Assembly: GCA_014378125.1 (NCBI GenBank) | Contig: JACMOG010000862.1 | Location: forward strand, 1 to 7,509 | Source: Vitreoscilla sp. | Lineage (GTDB): Bacteria; Pseudomonadota; Gammaproteobacteria; Burkholderiales; Burkholderiaceae | Direction: 5' to 3' | DNA: 7,509 nt | In this document: in pieces, positions 6,016 to 7,509 of the stretch | How positions within the stretch are numbered: position 1 is the first letter of the stretch | Layout: each line of letters opens with the position of its first letter | Position numbers and translations under genes: made by a program | The notes under the pieces: model-generated | Told to the model about the DNA's origin: nothing | What the model saw: only the letters and a program-made list of their open reading frames with translations | Database searches by the model: none

Positions 6016-6399
6016 TCAGGCGTTCCGCGCCGCGCGCGCGACGCAATGATCGACCAGCGCGTCGATCTCGCCCGACTTGTCGAACACGGCGCTCGCGCCG
6101 AGCGCCAGGCATTGGCGGCGGATGTCGGCGGTGGCGTAGTTGGTGAGCACCACGCGCTCGAACGGTGCGGCCGCGGCGAGCAGTGCGCGCAGCACCCCCA
6201 TGCCGGAGCCCTGGCGCAGGAAGATGTCGATGATGGCGATGTCGCAGCGATTGCCTGCGTCGCACAGCCAATGCAGCGCGCCGGCCTGGTCCACGGCGGT
6301 GCCCACCACCTTCACGGGGGCCATTTCCTCCAGCGCGGCGATCAGGTTCTCCTGGATCACCGGGCTGTCCTCGACGACGAAAGCCAACAGGTTCGACAT
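6016..6399 (-). CDS. Stand-alone receiver-domain response regulator
   Basis: 127 residues forming a single receiver domain with no output domain. Key residues are present: Glu10/Asp11 in FVVEDSPVI (acidic pocket), Asp58 in IAIIDIFLRQGSG (phospho-acceptor), Thr86 in VVLTNYA and Lys108 in AVFDKSG. Single-domain receivers act through protein contacts, as CheY does, or as phosphate sinks or relays. The ATG at 6399 starts the first strand; no good Shine-Dalgarno precedes it (TTGTGGC), and an in-frame ATG at 6519 would add 40 residues without domain match, overlapping the hairpin region. It converges with the NarL-type regulator (74 bp between stops). No kinase of its own is in the window, so the CHASE3 kinase is the nearest candidate donor; this is inference. 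Confidence 0.88.
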   Translation of the reverse strand: MSNLLAFVVEDSPVIQENLIAALEEMAPVKVVGTAVDQAGALHWLCDAGNRCDIAIIDIFLRQGSGMGVLRALLAAAAPFERVVLTNYATADIRRQCLALGASAVFDKSGEIDALVDHCVARAARNA

Positions 6400-6456
6400 G
6401 CCACAAGCGGGTCCGTCGACGATGCCGGCGCGACCTTCTGCTCCACATTGTGCAAC

Positions 6457-6475
6457 GACCGGAGTGAATCCGGTC
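6457..6475 (-). other. Leader hairpin upstream of the receiver gene
   Basis: GACCGGA and TCCGGTC form a perfect 7-bp stem with a 5-base loop (TTCAC on the minus strand), 58-76 bases before the receiver start codon. It may be an RNA structure in the leader or a protein-binding dyad. Confidence 0.35.
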
Positions 6476-6508
6476 AGGCGGGGCGCTTGCTCGCGGCGCC
6501 TCCGTGGC

Positions 6509-6528
6509 GGCGCTGCCAATGCAGCGCC
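6509..6528 (-). terminator. Hairpin just after the 54-residue gene
   Basis: GGCGCTGC and GCAGCGCC form a perfect 8-bp stem with a 4-base loop (ATTG on the minus strand), 17 bp after the small gene's stop. There is no U-tract. GCGCC at 6496-6500 could pair with the GGCGC at 6509-6513 instead, so alternative folds exist. It is either a weak terminator or part of a structured intercistronic region before the receiver gene. Confidence 0.45.
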
Positions 6529-6545
6529 CGACTCGTCCGACTGAA

Positions 6546-6710
6546 TCAGTCGTTCGGAGCGTCTCCGGAGGCCAGAACTTGCCAGGTCGACGGGAACGGC
6601 GCTTCGTCGCCCAGGTTGTCGTCGGCGTGCAGGTCGAAGGGATCGGCGATCGAAAGCATTCCCGACTCGAAGCCCGCGTCGTGCGCCTGTCCTGCGGAAA
6701 AGTTGTCCAT
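6546..6710 (-). CDS. Acidic small protein of 54 residues, unknown function
   Basis: A complete short gene, not recognised. It contains nine Asp and two Glu, two His, and no Lys or Arg, so it is strongly acidic. A central acidic stretch reads ADPFDLHADDNLGDE (residues 22-36), followed by APFPSTWQVLASGD. No signal peptide, membrane segment or Cys is present. The ATG at 6710 has GGAGG (6717-6721) six bases upstream, an ideal site; an in-frame ATG at 6809 would add 33 residues of low-complexity sequence without a good site. It is upstream of the stand-alone receiver on the same strand, with 146 bp between them. Whether the two are cotranscribed depends on the hairpin at 6509-6528. A role as a partner of the receiver is possible but only suggested by position. 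Confidence 0.65.
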   Translation of the reverse strand: MDNFSAGQAHDAGFESGMLSIADPFDLHADDNLGDEAPFPSTWQVLASGDAPND

Positions 6711-7065
6711 GGGTTGCCTCCGGCCTGTCTCGTATCCGTTTGGGACGGCGCTGGCGGGCGCGCGTCTACCTTGGATGACAGTGTGCTCAGGCGTGGGGCT
6801 GCTGAACATAGGTTGAGAGCCAGACGGTGTGTCAGACGGCGCCTACATGGGTTGTTTTGAAGGGAGGGTTGGACGCTGCGCGCGGGTCGGGTGCCCGCGT
6901 TGCGGAGCTTGTGCAGCCCCCAGCGCGAAGCGATCAACCGTCACTTGCTGAAACGGCCAGCGCAACAGTGTTGTATCAGTGTGTGCACCCTGTCGGTGCA
7001 GACCTACCCCCGATCGGCTCGTTGACCGATTGGGTTCGGCGCGGGCGAGGCGCAACCTTGGAGGC
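6711..7065. other. Long intergenic region between divergent genes
   Basis: 355 bp with no supportable gene; short open frames on both strands (6827-7069 plus, 6843-7067 minus) lack good start signals and have poor codon use. Items seen: a 7-bp direct repeat CAGACGG at 6821-6827 and 6833-6839; a hairpin TGCACC/GGTGCA (6984-7000, 5-base loop); and a 7-bp dyad with one G:U pair (7011-7017 with 7026-7032). A TATCAG box at 6974-6979 could be a -10 element but has no matching -35. The region must contain promoters for the 54-residue gene and for the membrane protein gene, and is large enough for a small RNA, of which there is no direct sign. Confidence 0.5.
6717..6721 (-). promoter_or_regulatory. 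Ribosome binding site deciding the start of the 54-residue gene
   Basis: GGAGG on the minus strand, six bases before the ATG at 6710. It is the main support for the short form over the 87-residue form starting at 6809. Confidence 0.7.
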
Positions 7066-7509
7066 ATGACTACCTACACCACTCCCCACTTCGCGACCGG
7101 CGTCTCTGACCGCAGCAATGTGCGTCCGGATCCCGCCCTGAATCGCGCTCGCACCGCCTCGGCGGCTCCTTACCGCACCGCTGGCGTCACGAACGAAGCG
7201 GCCTTGATGTCGGATGGGCAGACGCCCGACTGGCAGCCGGGCGTCTCCAAGGGCGTGCCCAAGGCGGCCATCGGCGCGCTGGGCGCGGCACTGGTCGGCG
7301 GCGTCGCCCTGGCCATCGTGCTGATGGCGCCGTCCAACAAGGTTACCAAGCAGGTGATGCCCGATCCGATCGCGCAGGCCGCCGCCAACAACACGGCCAC
7401 CGCGAAGTCGGCCGATGGCAGCACCGACGCCGCCGTCAACCAGATGGACAAGGAAGCGCCTGCCGCGGGCAACACCGCCGCCGCGCCGGTGGTACCGGCG
7501 CCCGCCCAG
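7066..7509 (+). CDS. Single-pass membrane protein of unknown function, N-terminal part (cut by window edge)
   Basis: 148 codons are open to the right edge. The N-terminal 65 residues are hydrophilic and probably cytoplasmic (MTTYTTPHFATGVSDRSN to QPGVSKGVPK). One membrane helix follows (about 67-88, AAIGALGAALVGGVALAIVLMA). After it comes a low-complexity region rich in Ala, Asn, Thr, Asp and Pro, ending in PVVPAPAQ, probably a periplasmic linker to a domain beyond the window. No family is recognised. Codon use matches the neighbouring genes. GGAGG (7060-7064) is only one base from the ATG, closer than usual; no better in-frame start is evident, although the frame stays open upstream with TTG and GTG codons. 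Confidence 0.75.
   Translation, partial: MTTYTTPHFATGVSDRSNVRPDPALNRARTASAAPYRTAGVTNEAALMSDGQTPDWQPGVSKGVPKAAIGALGAALVGGVALAIVLMAPSNKVTKQVMPDPIAQAAANNTATAKSADGSTDAAVNQMDKEAPAAGNTAAAPVVPAPAQ

Noticed and set aside
6003..6024. Inverted repeat AGCGCCTG/CAGGCGTT around the receiver stop codon
   Set aside because: The stem overlaps coding sequence, contains a G:U pair and has no U-tract; the hairpin at 5951-5970 is a better terminator candidate.
5156..6937. A 593-codon minus-strand frame spanning regulator, receiver and small gene
   Set aside because: It crosses the response regulator antisense and the receiver in the wrong frame, and has no recognisable domain; the true genes have ribosome sites and conserved residues.
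6827..7069. Open frames on both strands in the long intergenic region (plus 6827-7069, minus 6843-7067)
   Set aside because: No good ribosome binding site, mixed codon use unlike the neighbours, and the plus frame would overlap the start of the better supported gene at 7066.

Overview
The window is very GC-rich DNA (G/C dominates third codon positions) and reads as an ordinary chromosomal stretch of a Gram-negative bacterium. Four things point to a betaproteobacterium of the Burkholderiales: the codon bias, a type II NADH dehydrogenase with a C-terminal end typical of proteobacterial enzymes, a BON-domain lipoprotein, and a CHASE3 histidine kinase with a NarL-type partner. This assignment is inference; there is no rRNA or other marker gene. 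No tRNA, rRNA, CRISPR, insertion sequence, phage gene or attachment site was recognised.

Layout. Positions 1-1692 (minus strand) hold a type II NADH:quinone oxidoreductase, followed 31 bp downstream by the start of an exported glycine-rich protein cut by the window edge. A small exported SnoaL-like protein (1796-2353, plus) diverges from the dehydrogenase. It converges on a 147-residue protein of unknown function with two CxxC motifs (2403-2846, minus). That gene diverges from a 59-residue protein with a near-perfect ribosome binding site (3003-3182, plus). A strong hairpin at 3226-3248 separates the 59-residue gene from a convergent BON-domain lipoprotein gene (3286-3597, minus).

The second half is signalling. 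A CHASE3 sensor histidine kinase (3735-5168, minus) diverges from a NarL/FixJ-type response regulator (5309-5941, plus). The regulator converges on a stand-alone receiver-domain protein (6016-6399, minus). Upstream of the receiver gene, on the same strand, lies a 54-residue acidic protein with no Lys or Arg (6546-6710), separated from it by a 146-bp leader with two perfect hairpins. A long intergenic region (6711-7065) precedes a single-pass membrane protein gene that runs off the right edge (7066 onward).

How the genes may work together. The kinase and the DNA-binding regulator are very likely a cognate pair. The stand-alone receiver keeps its phosphorylation residues but has no output domain and no kinase of its own here, so it may act as a second target or phosphate sink for the same kinase. 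The acidic micro-protein next to it is of unknown role. The most interesting part is therefore this possible one-kinase/two-receiver arrangement with an adjacent acidic small protein; it is a hypothesis from gene order, not a demonstrated system.
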